DNA of 64,000 nucleotides from Clostridia bacterium. Lineage in GTDB: Bacteria > Bacillota > Clostridia > Peptostreptococcales > Acidaminobacteraceae. The notes beneath the pieces were generated by a model, which made no database searches, was not told the origin of the DNA, and saw nothing but the letters and a program-made list of their open reading frames with translations. Below, piece by piece: positions 17,826-26,501 of this stretch. The stretch covers positions 1 to 64,000 of the forward strand of contig JACUUV010000005.1 in NCBI GenBank assembly GCA_014859095.1, written 5' to 3'. A program made the translations under genes and the position numbers. Numbering within the stretch: position 1 is the first letter of the stretch; each line of letters opens with the position of its first letter.

Positions 17826-19196
17826 CTACATTCTAGCCATCATCAAAGTTGCGAGTGTGAAATAGATACTTAGACCCGTAAGGTCGATGGTGGTTGTAAT
17901 AAATGGTGCTGAAGCGACTGCCGGATCCACACCTATTTTTTTGAACACCAAAGGAACAATAGTTCCTATTGTGGCCGCTGTAGCCATATTTGCCCACATT
18001 GATATGCCTACAATGAAAGCGATGTGATATTCCGTTTTCATGATGAGTGCCGCGATTCCGACAATAACAGAACATACAATGCCTACAAAAATACCGACTG
18101 AAACTTCATGAACAAGGGTTCTGAAAATACCGGAACCTTCGATTTCATGCAATGCGATATTTCTGACTGTAATCGTAGAAGATTGTGTACCGACATTGCC
18201 GCCCATACCAGCAAGCAATGGCATGAACAATGCCAGTGAGGCATTGGCGCTTATGGTCGTTTGAAAATGAGTTAGCACCGTGGCGGATAGCAGTCCACCA
18301 AAGATTGTGATGATAAGCCATGGCAATCTTGACTTGACAGAGTTTTTTACTCTTTCAAACAAAGTTGCGTCATTCTCATAGACTTCCTCATCGGAAGAAC
18401 CAGCGAATTTATAAATATCTTCTGTAGCTTCTTCCTCTATGATGTCCAGCACGTCGTCTATGGTTATGATTCCTTGCAGTACGTCGTTGTCATCTATGAC
18501 TGGAATTGCCAAAAGGTCATATTTCGAAACGATTTTAGCGACTTCTTCCTGATCGTCATTGACATTGACGGTTATGAGGTTTTCGTTCATGACCGATGCG
18601 ACCGAACGATTTGGAGCGGACAAGATAAGTTCTCTAAGCGAGATTACCCCAACCAGACGTTCCAGATCATCTGTAACGTAAATATAATAGATTGTCTCGG
18701 CGTCCGGAGCTATGGCCCTTAACGTTTCGATGGCATAATATATGGAATAATCTTTTTGAATGGAGACATAATCCTTGGTCATCAGACGTCCGGCCGTGTA
18801 CTCCTCAAATATGAGCAGTTCCTTGACATCGGCCGCATCTTCATAATCAAGGAATGCAATGATTTCGCGTTGTCTGCTTTCAGGAAGTTCACTTAATTTG
18901 TCAACGATATCATCCTGGGACATGAGATCCAGGATGGCAACTTTTTTCTCATAGCTGAGCGCTTTGAGAAGTGTGCTGAAATCCTCCGAACTGACTTCTT
19001 CAAGTACCTCTGTAGCCAGTTCATCCGTCAACAGTCCAAAAACCAGTTTTTGATCTTCTTCTTCCAGATTTTCGAGGACTTCAGCAATATCGGCAGCGTG
19101 CATGTTTTCCAAATAATTATGAAGTTCCAATTCCTGATGGTTCTCAAGAAATCTTTCAACATTGGATAAATATTCGTAAAACTTCATAATACTCAA
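17826..19196 (-). CDS. mgtE: Magnesium transporter MgtE
   Basis: MgtE is a dimeric Mg2+ channel gated by cytosolic Mg2+. The protein (456 residues) has the N domain of helical repeats (about 1-125, HAADIAEVLENL, LSELPESRQREIIAFLDYE), a pair of CBS domains (about 130-255, including AGRLMTKDYVSIQKDY), the plug helix, and five membrane helices with GMGGNVGTQSSTITVRNIAL and the pore segment NMATAATIGTIVP. The start is uncertain: GTG at 19205 abuts GGGAGG, so the in-frame TTG at 19196, nine bases after it, is preferred. It lies between era and recO. No M-box riboswitch is seen before it. Confidence 0.92.
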   Translation of the reverse strand: MSIMKFYEYLSNVERFLENHQELELHNYLENMHAADIAEVLENLEEEDQKLVFGLLTDELATEVLEEVSSEDFSTLLKALSYEKKVAILDLMSQDDIVDKLSELPESRQREIIAFLDYEDAADVKELLIFEEYTAGRLMTKDYVSIQKDYSIYYAIETLRAIAPDAETIYYIYVTDDLERLVGVISLRELILSAPNRSVASVMNENLITVNVNDDQEEVAKIVSKYDLLAIPVIDDNDVLQGIITIDDVLDIIEEEATEDIYKFAGSSDEEVYENDATLFERVKNSVKSRLPWLIITIFGGLLSATVLTHFQTTISANASLALFMPLLAGMGGNVGTQSSTITVRNIALHEIEGSGIFRTLVHEVSVGIFVGIVCSVIVGIAALIMKTEYHIAFIVGISMWANMATAATIGTIVPLVFKKIGVDPAVASAPFITTTIDLTGLSIYFTLATLMMARM

Positions 19197-19214
19197 ATTG
19201 TGCACCCTCCCTCT

Positions 19215-20105
19215 TTAGTCTTTATAGCCTATATTATTTAGGAAATTCTGGTTGTCTCTCCAACCTTCTCTGACTTTGACCCACAACTGTAAATTCACCT
19301 TTGAATCCAGGAATATTTCGATATCCTGTCGGGCGCTTTTTCCAATACCTTTCAACTTTCTGCCTTCTTTTCCAATGATGATTCCTTTATGTGATTTTTT
19401 TTCACAGACGATATCTGCTTCTATATCATAAATAGGCTTGTCAGGTCTGAGTTTCATGCTTTGTATTTCCACCGCGACACCATGTGGAATTTCATCTTCC
19501 AAATACATCAGAACTTTCTCGCGGATGATTTCACCAACAATGGTTCTTTCGGTCTGGTCCGTCAAATGATCCGTCGGATAATACGGAGGCCCTTCAGGCA
19601 GCTCCTTTTTAACGGCTTCCATCAGGTCTTCTATTCCCCTGCCCATAGTGGCAGACATGCCAAGAATTTTCTTGATGAAATCAAACTGACCATACATTTC
19701 ATATAGTCTTTTAAATTCTTCCGGTTTCAACAAATCCGTTTTGTTGATCACTAAAATGACCTCAACACCCGACTCTTTTATGAAATCCAAAAGATATTGG
19801 TCTCCAGGACCGATTTTTGACGAATGATCCATCATGAGTATGACAACGTCGACATCTTTGACTGCACTCTTTGCACTTGATACCATGTAGTCGCCAAGTT
19901 TGCTTTTGGGTTTATGGATACCAGGCGTGTCAACAAAGACAATTTGTGAATCATCGTCGTTGTACATTGCAGTAATTTTATGTCTTGTGGTTTGGGGCTT
20001 ATCAGACATTATTGCGATTTTTTCGCCGACCAGTCTGTTGAGCAATGTGGATTTTCCAACATTAGGCCTGCCAATAATGGTCACAAAACCTGATTTGAAT
20101 GGCAT
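19215..20105 (-). CDS. era: GTPase Era
   Basis: Era binds the 3' end of 16S rRNA and acts as a checkpoint in 30S assembly. The 296 residues have G1 GRPNVGKSTLLN (about 12-23), G2 TTRHK, G3 DTPGIHKP (about 59-66), G4 NKTDLL (about 121-126), G5 SATMGRG, then a C-terminal KH domain with GIIIGKEGRKLKGIGKSARQ (about 241-260). AAGGAGG precedes the ATG. It lies in the operon ybeY-DUF3048-cdd-era, as in many Firmicutes. Confidence 0.97.
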   Translation of the reverse strand: MPFKSGFVTIIGRPNVGKSTLLNRLVGEKIAIMSDKPQTTRHKITAMYNDDDSQIVFVDTPGIHKPKSKLGDYMVSSAKSAVKDVDVVILMMDHSSKIGPGDQYLLDFIKESGVEVILVINKTDLLKPEEFKRLYEMYGQFDFIKKILGMSATMGRGIEDLMEAVKKELPEGPPYYPTDHLTDQTERTIVGEIIREKVLMYLEDEIPHGVAVEIQSMKLRPDKPIYDIEADIVCEKKSHKGIIIGKEGRKLKGIGKSARQDIEIFLDSKVNLQLWVKVREGWRDNQNFLNNIGYKD

Positions 20106-20127
20106 TATTTCCTCCTTAATAAACGGA

Positions 20128-20517
20128 TCATTTTATATCGATTCCCGTAAATGAATGGGGCAAAAGATCATCTATTTTATAGACTTCATAATCATAGTCT
20201 TTTGCCACAATGATGTCAATATCTTTTCCGAACTCAACAATGACTTGTCTACAGATTCCGCAAGGATAGGTAAAATCTTTACTGGATGACACAACTGCAA
20301 TGGCTGCATACTCTTTCTCCCCTTCAGAAACAGCTTTGAAAATTGCCGTTCTTTCGGCACAATTGGTCGCTCCTAGAGACGCAAATTCGACATTGCATCC
20401 TGTATACACTTTTCCACTTTTTGTAAGTAAGGCTGCTCCGACATTAAAATTTGAATATGGAGTATATGCGAACTCCATTGCTTCATATGCTTTTTCCACT
20501 AATTGCTTATAATTCAT
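20128..20517 (-). CDS. cdd: Cytidine deaminase
   Basis: The enzyme deaminates cytidine and deoxycytidine to uridine in pyrimidine salvage. The 129 residues match the small tetrameric form. The zinc site is plain: NCAERTAIF (Cys ligand and catalytic Glu, about 51-59) and PCGICRQV (two Cys ligands, about 84-91), with the substrate motif FNVGAALLTKSGKVYTGCNVE before it. GAGGTG precedes the ATG. The cdd-era adjacency is classical in Firmicutes. Confidence 0.96.
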   Translation of the reverse strand: MNYKQLVEKAYEAMEFAYTPYSNFNVGAALLTKSGKVYTGCNVEFASLGATNCAERTAIFKAVSEGEKEYAAIAVVSSSKDFTYPCGICRQVIVEFGKDIDIIVAKDYDYEVYKIDDLLPHSFTGIDIK

Positions 20518-20528
20518 AACGTTTCACC

Positions 20529-21653
20529 TCATTGAATGATTGTCTCGGACTTACCGGTCTCAAATACTTGAAACCATGTAATCCCCGGATTAAGTTTGAT
20601 TGGCGTTCCATCGTTCATGTAAAACAAAGTACTTGAACGAGCAGATGATTTTTCCCATTTGAGTTCGATCATCTCACCACCAGTATAGAGTTTACCCGTT
20701 CCGCTTCCGATAAAATCAACTTTTAGTCTGCCTTCATTGTCAATAACTTGGGTTTTGGCGTATTGAACGATGATATTGGTGCAAGTCAGTTGATTTTGAT
20801 CATTTTCGTCAACATGGGGTTTGCCATTAGTATATCTGTAATAAAGTCGATTTTCATTGTTATAAATATACGAAGTGGAATAACCGGTTTGATCTGAGGC
20901 AGCAGGCTCTTTGTATTCAAATATGATTTCGGTGGCAACAGTTCCGTCAATTGAAGTGAATTCTTCGTAAAATGCTAGAAATTCCGGGATATGTGTTTTC
21001 CAATAACCTTTTTTGTTGGCATCTTCTATGATGACTTTTGATGAAGTATACATATTATGTGGAATTCTCTTGTGGCTTACACGCCAGAATGCACCACTGG
21101 ACATACCATCAATGTCTGCCATTTCGTAGCTTTTAATATCTTTAAGTGCTTGAAATGATCCCCCTACATGTACCAAGTAAGGATTATATTCAAGTGCTTT
21201 TTCAACAAAATAGGGCCTCGCACTTCTTACCGGACCAATCAATTCTGGAAAATCAGAATAAAAAATCGCTAAGTAACGTGTAATTCTACCCTCTGCCAAA
21301 ATTTCATACATTACATCAGCTTGAGACAAGGCTGCTTGTGGTCTAGCTGAATAAAGATTGTCAAGCATTACAACGATAGGTCGTCTCTCAAGAATGGTTT
21401 CATCCACATATAGGCCAGTGAGAGGGTTAATGGCTTTGCCAGTCAGATCTTCTGAAGGATTATCGAAGCCATCTGGTAAAGGTTCAATGACAATAGCTGG
21501 AACATCTTTCTCAGTATCAATATTCTCCTCTACTGATTCGCCCACCAAATCTTTATTGTTATCTGATCTAATGGCAAATAGTATACCAATTACAATCAGA
21601 ATCATTGCAACTCCTACTATAATGGCAATTTTGAATTTCTTGTCGTTTAGCAT
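20529..21653 (-). CDS. DUF3048 domain protein (YerB-like), membrane anchored
   Basis: The function is unknown; relatives are B. subtilis YerB-type envelope proteins. The 374 residues begin with a short cytosolic basic stretch and one membrane helix (about 8-27), followed by an acidic linker and the DUF3048 region. Visible family motifs are NPLTGLYVDETILERRPIVV (about 75-94), ARPQAALSQADVMYEILAEG, RYLAIFYSDFPELIGPVRSA, and a C-terminal part with VDFIGSGTGKLYTGGEMIEL and the ending PGITWFQVFETGKSETI. There is no lipobox cysteine, so it is a single-pass anchored protein. It lies between ybeY and cdd, 11 bp before cdd. Confidence 0.85.
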   Translation of the reverse strand: MLNDKKFKIAIIVGVAMILIVIGILFAIRSDNNKDLVGESVEENIDTEKDVPAIVIEPLPDGFDNPSEDLTGKAINPLTGLYVDETILERRPIVVMLDNLYSARPQAALSQADVMYEILAEGRITRYLAIFYSDFPELIGPVRSARPYFVEKALEYNPYLVHVGGSFQALKDIKSYEMADIDGMSSGAFWRVSHKRIPHNMYTSSKVIIEDANKKGYWKTHIPEFLAFYEEFTSIDGTVATEIIFEYKEPAASDQTGYSTSYIYNNENRLYYRYTNGKPHVDENDQNQLTCTNIIVQYAKTQVIDNEGRLKVDFIGSGTGKLYTGGEMIELKWEKSSARSSTLFYMNDGTPIKLNPGITWFQVFETGKSETIIQ

Positions 21654-21669
21654 TGTGCCTCCTGCTGAG

Positions 21670-22128
21670 TTATTTGAAAATTCCTAATTCCTTTAATACA
21701 ACTTTTTCGTGCGCTCGCATTTCTGTCTTGTCCTTATCAATCATGTGATCATATCCCAACAAATGCAAAAGGCTGTGTACAACAAGATATACAATTTCCC
21801 TTTCGATTGAATGACCGAACTCGGCTGCCTGCAAGTTGGCCTGATCAAGAGAGATCACAATATCACCCAAATAAACAAAGAAATCATTGATTCCGTCATT
21901 TTTGATCGATTCATATTGGGGGAATGATAAAACATCCGTGATCAAGTCTTTTCCACGGTATTCTTTGTTCAGCAGTTGAATTTTGTCGTTGTCTACAAAC
22001 AATAAGCTCACTTCACCATCTACGGTTATGGATTCGTGTCTGAGAACACAAGACATAGCATCTTGTATCCGTGATTCAAGATTTTGATCAAGGATCATAT
22101 CCGTCTCATTGGTTATTTCCAAAGTCAT
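21670..22128 (-). CDS. ybeY: Endoribonuclease YbeY (rRNA maturation factor)
   Basis: YbeY is a metal-dependent RNase needed for 16S rRNA 3' end maturation and 70S quality control. The 152 residues contain NKEYRGKDLITDVLSFP (about 54-70) and the zinc-binding signature HSLLHLLGYDHMIDKDKTEM (about 119-138; three His). The start is placed at ATG 22128 (MTLEITNE), preceded by AGGTG; the frame extends four codons upstream. It is 21 bp after pgpH in the phoH-pgpH-ybeY-era operon common in Firmicutes. Confidence 0.95.
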   Translation of the reverse strand: MTLEITNETDMILDQNLESRIQDAMSCVLRHESITVDGEVSLLFVDNDKIQLLNKEYRGKDLITDVLSFPQYESIKNDGINDFFVYLGDIVISLDQANLQAAEFGHSIEREIVYLVVHSLLHLLGYDHMIDKDKTEMRAHEKVVLKELGIFK

Positions 22129-22149
22129 TTTGCACCTCATAGTATTTAA

Positions 22150-24240
22150 TCACGTTTTGGATTCGTTGTCATCAAAGGTCTCCTTGGAAATCTGATTGAT
22201 ATCGATATCCGGATATTCAATTCTCTCATGGAATATGCCACTCAATACATTCAAAAAAGATTTTTTGACAATTTCAACTTCCTTCATTGAAATATCAGCT
22301 GAAGATAATTGGTTTTCTGCGATTTTCTGTGCAACCAGTTTGTCGATCATTTCAGAAAGCGACGCTTTGGTCGGACTTTTGAGCGTACGGACCGCCGCCT
22401 CGACTGAATCGGCGAACATAAGGATTACAGCTTCTTTGGATTCCGGTTTCGGTCCGGTATATAGAAATTTTGTTGGGTCCACATCAGGATTCCCAGATTG
22501 TTCTTGATGATAAAAATACTTGATTAAGGAAGTCCCATGATGCGCTTTCATGATATCGATGACTTCCACAGGCAATTTGTTTTTCTCTGCAAGTTCAACA
22601 CCTGTAACCATATGATTTCTTATGATGTTGGCACTTATTTGCGGAGGTAGTTTGTCGTGTGGATTTTCGCTGCCAAGCTGATTCTCTTTAAAATAATAAG
22701 GTCGGTCCAATTTTCCGACATCATGATAGAATGCTGCAACCCTAGTCAACAAACTATTTGCGCCAATATCATGTGCGGCGGTTTCAGCCAGATTTCCTAC
22801 GAGGACACTATGATGATAAGTCCCGGGCGCTTCAATCAACAGTCTCTTTAAGAGTGGTCGATTGGGATTGGATAATTCAAGCAATTTGAACGGTGTCAAT
22901 ATACTGAAGAATCCTTCAAAAAAAGGCATTACGCCAATGGTGATCACAGCACTGAGAATGCCGTTGCCAAGTGCAAATATGACATGCATCGGAAGTTCGG
23001 TATAGTCCGATTTGAACAACAAGGATTGCGTAATGGCGAAGATCATGAGAATCAATGCACTGAATAGACCGTCAGTGACGACTTGTGACCTCTGCTTTAT
23101 ATTGCGGACCAAAACAGCCAATATCAAGACTGAAACCAAATATGCGAGAATCAATGTCGAGGACATCCCAGTCCATAGATGCACCAGAATAATCAATGCA
23201 ATTCCAAAGTATATTACAATCTGAGGGGTCAACATGATACCGGCAAGCATTGAAAAAGCTGGAATTGGAACGATGTATGGAGAAATGTCATAGAAAAACT
23301 TGCTGGATAAGAATGAAAATATGAACAAACTCATCAATATTGCATACTTCTTTGTGGAAGAAAGCACGCTCTTTTCAAATGAGTATAGAAACAAGTGAAG
23401 GACTGTCCATATCATGAAGATCAATACCAATAATCCCGATATGATGAAAAAATGATCTCTCCTGGATTCAATCAGCATTTCGCCATTTTTTAATATCTGA
23501 TGGGTCTGCTCTGTGATCACATCACCTTTTGATGCCAACAACATTCCTTTGGGATAAGTAATATCCTCGATTTTCAGAATTTCAGCTTCAATCTTAGTTT
23601 TTGTTTTATCCAAATCAATGAATTGATTGTTGGTCAAGGCTCCTCGAATCAATTTTTTCAGGTAATCTTTGTCACGATCGTTGAGATCTGATTGAGAATT
23701 GACATAAGTATCTATATTTTCAAGGACCGAATCGATCTCATCTGCTTGAAGTCCACCGGACATATTTTGCGAAGTGATATCTATTGCGTAATTCTTGAGC
23801 AAGTCAAGCTTTTCAGTGGACAATACGACAAGATTCATCAAATCTTCTTCAATGAGTTCATATCCGTTTTTCTTTTCAATACCTGCGTAAACACGTTTCA
23901 TAATTTCAGGATCGTTTGAATACGATGCTTTGATTTCCAATAATCTGGAGAAAAATTCGGTCAGATTCTTCTTCGATTCCACCAACTTTGAAAAATCGAT
24001 ATACATGACAGGTTCGACCTCAAGCTCTTTTGAAGCTCGCAGAGCTTCAGTCTTGGAATAATCAATCACTTCTTTGTCAAGATAAATATCTTCTTTCACG
24101 GTTTCTCCGACCTCATAATTGTATAGGCCAAAAAAAACGGAATTGTTTAAAACTAAAAAGACAATGGCGAGACTGATGAGCATAATGCCAGTATTGAGAA
24201 GCAAAGGCTTGTTTTTGAACTTTTTTTTATTTTTTTTCAT
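22150..24240 (-). CDS. pgpH: 7TM-HD cyclic-di-AMP phosphodiesterase PgpH
   Basis: PgpH-type proteins degrade c-di-AMP to pApA. The protein (696 residues) has an N-terminal TM (about 13-34), a large extracytoplasmic 7TMR-HDED domain (about 35-265), seven membrane helices (about 268-445), and a cytosolic HD domain with PGTYHHSVLVGNLAETAAHD (about 473-492), AFYHDVGKLDRPYYF and the late HHGTS. The family's HDIG motif appears as HDVG here, which still retains both metal ligands. phoH overlaps its start by 14 bp and ybeY follows, a conserved Firmicutes order. Confidence 0.94.
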   Translation of the reverse strand: MKKNKKKFKNKPLLLNTGIMLISLAIVFLVLNNSVFFGLYNYEVGETVKEDIYLDKEVIDYSKTEALRASKELEVEPVMYIDFSKLVESKKNLTEFFSRLLEIKASYSNDPEIMKRVYAGIEKKNGYELIEEDLMNLVVLSTEKLDLLKNYAIDITSQNMSGGLQADEIDSVLENIDTYVNSQSDLNDRDKDYLKKLIRGALTNNQFIDLDKTKTKIEAEILKIEDITYPKGMLLASKGDVITEQTHQILKNGEMLIESRRDHFFIISGLLVLIFMIWTVLHLFLYSFEKSVLSSTKKYAILMSLFIFSFLSSKFFYDISPYIVPIPAFSMLAGIMLTPQIVIYFGIALIILVHLWTGMSSTLILAYLVSVLILAVLVRNIKQRSQVVTDGLFSALILMIFAITQSLLFKSDYTELPMHVIFALGNGILSAVITIGVMPFFEGFFSILTPFKLLELSNPNRPLLKRLLIEAPGTYHHSVLVGNLAETAAHDIGANSLLTRVAAFYHDVGKLDRPYYFKENQLGSENPHDKLPPQISANIIRNHMVTGVELAEKNKLPVEVIDIMKAHHGTSLIKYFYHQEQSGNPDVDPTKFLYTGPKPESKEAVILMFADSVEAAVRTLKSPTKASLSEMIDKLVAQKIAENQLSSADISMKEVEIVKKSFLNVLSGIFHERIEYPDIDINQISKETFDDNESKT

Positions 24241-25216
24241 AATTTTTCACTCCATGAGTTTTCTCATATTGATCGTAACTTATGATGATTTTTTTTACCA
24301 GCTCATGTCTGACGACATCCCTATCGGTCAAATACACAAAACCAATTTCATCCACGTTTCTCAAAACATCGAGTGCGTGTACCAATCCGGATTTCTTACC
24401 AATTGGCAGATCTACTTGTGTAATGTCACCGTTCACAACTACCTTTGAATCAAATCCAAATCTTGTCAGGAACATTTTCATTTGCTCTTTAGTGGTGTTT
24501 TGAGCCTCATCCAGAATTATAAACGCATTTTCAAGTGTTCTTCCTCTCATGTAGGCAAGAGGAGCAATTTCAATCAACCCTCTCTCTTTGAAAGTATTGA
24601 AGGTGTCCACACCCAATATGTCGTAGAGCGCATCATAAAGCGGTCTAAGATAAGGATCTACCTTCATTTGCAGATCCCCAGGTAGAAAGCCTAGACTTTC
24701 GCCAGCTTCAACAGCCGGTCTTGTCAAAATAATCCTACTCACTTCATTATTTTTAAATGCTCTAACAGCCATGGCTACAGCTAGAAATGTCTTGCCGGTC
24801 CCCGCCGGACCGATTCCAAAGACCAAATCTCTTGTTTGGATGGCCTTGATGTATTGATTTTGTCCCAATGTCTTGGGTTTGATGTATTTGCCACGAGAAG
24901 TTACACAAATAAATGATTTATTAAGATTTTCAAGTTTGGGACCGTCTCCGACGTCCACGGATTGAACCAAATAATTCACCCTTTGAGGATCGATGGGTTC
25001 CCCGGCTTGAATATTCTTAATCAATATTTTAATGACTTCATCAACTTTCGAGATTTGTGCAGAATCACCTTTGATTATGATTTCTCCATCTCTTGAAGCG
25101 ATGCTTACATCAAAGTATTTCTCTATGATTTTGATATTTTCATCCAAATTTCCAAATAACAAGTGCAATGCGCTGAAGTCATTGAGCAGTATCTTTTTTA
25201 TAGTGACATCCGTCAT
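24227..25216 (-). CDS. phoH: PhoH family ATPase
   Basis: PhoH-like (YbeZ) proteins are predicted ATP-dependent RNA-handling enzymes that work with YbeY. The 329 residues hold an N-terminal KH-like region (about 1-95), then the helicase-like ATPase domain with Walker A GPAGTGKTFLAVAMAV (about 130-145), Walker B FIILDEAQNTT (about 230-240) and the sensor NGDITQVDLP. The start is taken at ATG 25216, five bases after GGAGG; the frame extends 27 codons upstream through a terminator region and is not credible there. It overlaps pgpH by 14 bp. Confidence 0.94.
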   Translation of the reverse strand: MTDVTIKKILLNDFSALHLLFGNLDENIKIIEKYFDVSIASRDGEIIIKGDSAQISKVDEVIKILIKNIQAGEPIDPQRVNYLVQSVDVGDGPKLENLNKSFICVTSRGKYIKPKTLGQNQYIKAIQTRDLVFGIGPAGTGKTFLAVAMAVRAFKNNEVSRIILTRPAVEAGESLGFLPGDLQMKVDPYLRPLYDALYDILGVDTFNTFKERGLIEIAPLAYMRGRTLENAFIILDEAQNTTKEQMKMFLTRFGFDSKVVVNGDITQVDLPIGKKSGLVHALDVLRNVDEIGFVYLTDRDVVRHELVKKIIISYDQYEKTHGVKNYEKK

Positions 25217-25281
25217 AATTGCCTCCGAATTCTCAAATGCGTTTACATTTATTTTAGCATAATAATTGTAAACCTGCACTG

Positions 25282-25316
25282 GAAAATAAAATGGCATACC
25301 CCAAAGGATATGCCAT
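25282..25316 (-). terminator. Terminator after yqeY
   Basis: AATGGCATA / TATGCCATT form a 9 bp stem with a ten-base loop on the minus strand, followed by TTATTTTCC. It separates rpsU-yqeY from the phoH operon. Confidence 0.75.
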
Positions 25317-25344
25317 TACATATTGTAAATAATATGTTTAATTG

Positions 25345-25788
25345 TTAGGATAAAGCTTTTTTTACAAGGTCTGCAACTATTTTGCCGTCTGCTTTTCCTT
25401 TTGTTGCATTAGTAATGATTCCCATGACTTTACCCATATCTTTCATTGACGATGCACCAGTCTTTAAAATCGTTTCTTTAACGATTTCAGAAATAGCCTC
25501 CTCAGAAAGTTGTTCAGGCATATAAGCCAAAAGAACCTTGATTTCTTCTTGCGTCATATCAACTAAATCTTGACGTTCGCCTTTTCGAAATTCTTCGATG
25601 GCATTGTTTTTCTGTTTGATTTGTTTGGCTATGATATCAATGACAGCAGCATCATCAAGTTCAATGCGTTCATCAACCTCAATCTGCTTGATTGCAGCTC
25701 GAAGCATGGTGATCGCAGACTTTCGAAGTTTGTCTTTGTCTCTCATTGCGACTTTTAAATCATCCATTAGCACATCTTTTAGTGACAT
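25345..25788 (-). CDS. yqeY: GatB/YqeY domain protein
   Basis: YqeY resembles the tail domain of the GatB subunit of Asp/Glu-tRNA amidotransferase, but stands alone, and its role is not known. The 147 residues show the full family pattern: LRKSAITMLRAAIKQIEVDE (about 21-40), IKQKNNAIEEFRKGERQDLV (about 56-75), YMPEQLSEEAISEIV (about 91-105), and KDMGKVMGIITNATKGKADG near the end. AGGGG precedes the ATG. It follows rpsU by 15 bp, a pairing conserved in Firmicutes. Confidence 0.94.
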   Translation of the reverse strand: MSLKDVLMDDLKVAMRDKDKLRKSAITMLRAAIKQIEVDERIELDDAAVIDIIAKQIKQKNNAIEEFRKGERQDLVDMTQEEIKVLLAYMPEQLSEEAISEIVKETILKTGASSMKDMGKVMGIITNATKGKADGKIVADLVKKALS

Positions 25789-25803
25789 TTGATCAACCCC
25801 TCA

Positions 25804-25986
25804 CTAAAACTGCTTTTTCTTTTTCTTTCTAGCTGCTTCAGATTTTTTCTTACGCTTGACACTAGGCTTCTCGTAATGTCTTCTCTTCTTGATTTCAGCC
25901 ATTACCCCAGCCTTAGATGTTTCTCTCTTAAATCTTTTTAAAGCGCTATCAATACTTTCATTTTCTCCAACTTTGATGCCAGACAT
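25804..25986 (-). CDS. rpsU: 30S ribosomal protein S21
   Basis: S21 sits near the anti-Shine-Dalgarno end of 16S rRNA and aids initiation on the 30S subunit. The 60 residues match the Firmicutes length: [19 protein letters not shown] (about 4-22), [20 protein letters not shown], and a poly-lysine C-terminus. A GGAGGGAGGG ribosome binding site precedes it. It is first in the rpsU-yqeY transcript, with its own strong promoter. Confidence 0.97.
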   Translation of the reverse strand: MSGIKVGENESIDSALKRFKRETSKAGVMAEIKKRRHYEKPSVKRKKKSEAARKKKKKQF

Positions 25987-26055
25987 TCACATTCCCTCCC
26001 TCCGTTAATAGATTCTTTAATAGTACAGAGGAATGTACCTAGAACATACTTTGTT

Positions 26056-26084
26056 ATTATACACTAATTGTTTCTAAAAATCAA
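26056..26084 (-). promoter_or_regulatory. Sigma-A promoter of rpsU-yqeY
   Basis: TTGATT (26084-26079), 17 bp spacer, TATAAT (26061-26056) on the minus strand. A short hairpin GTACA / TGTAC lies in the 65-base leader before rpsU. Confidence 0.75.
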
Positions 26085-26102
26085 TACCTCTTTCATTGAT
26101 TT

Positions 26103-26444
26103 TTAACCAGGTGGCCATTTGAGAGGCCGACCGCCCAATAAATGATAATGAACATGAGAAACACTCTGACCGCCGTCTCTTCCGACATTGGTCAGGACTC
26201 GATAACCGGAGTCATCGATTCCGTATTTCTTTGCAAGTTCCGATGCAACCAACTGTATATGACCAAGCAAAACTTGATCGGATCGTTGCGCCGCATCCAA
26301 GGAATCAATATGTCCTTTCGGTACGATTAAAACATGAACGGGCGCTTCAGGATGGATGTCATTAAATGCGTAGACAAAATCATCTTCATAAACTTTGTCA
26401 GATGGAATTTCACCTTTAATAATTTTACAAAATAAACAATCCAC
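26103..26444 (-). CDS. HIT family nucleotide-binding protein
   Basis: Histidine triad proteins (HinT type) hydrolyse nucleoside phosphoramidates such as adenosine-5'-phosphoramidate. The 113 residues have CLFCKIIKGEIPSDKVYEDD (about 3-22), the middle HVLIVPKGHIDSL, and the triad HVHYHLLGGRPLKWPPG at the end. The two N-terminal Cys are the usual zinc pair. The start is GTG, nine bases after GGAGG. It follows mtaB by 57 bp and may be the last gene of the heat-shock/modification cluster. Confidence 0.94.
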   Translation of the reverse strand: MDCLFCKIIKGEIPSDKVYEDDFVYAFNDIHPEAPVHVLIVPKGHIDSLDAAQRSDQVLLGHIQLVASELAKKYGIDDSGYRVLTNVGRDGGQSVSHVHYHLLGGRPLKWPPG

Positions 26445-26501
26445 TAAGTAACACCTCCTTTCATGTCAAATGTCTGTCCATTTTTTATTATATCAAATTA
26501 T

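Noticed and set aside
19196..19214. Magnesium (M-box) riboswitch for mgtE
   Set aside because: Only 9-18 bases separate era and mgtE, which leaves no room for an M-box.
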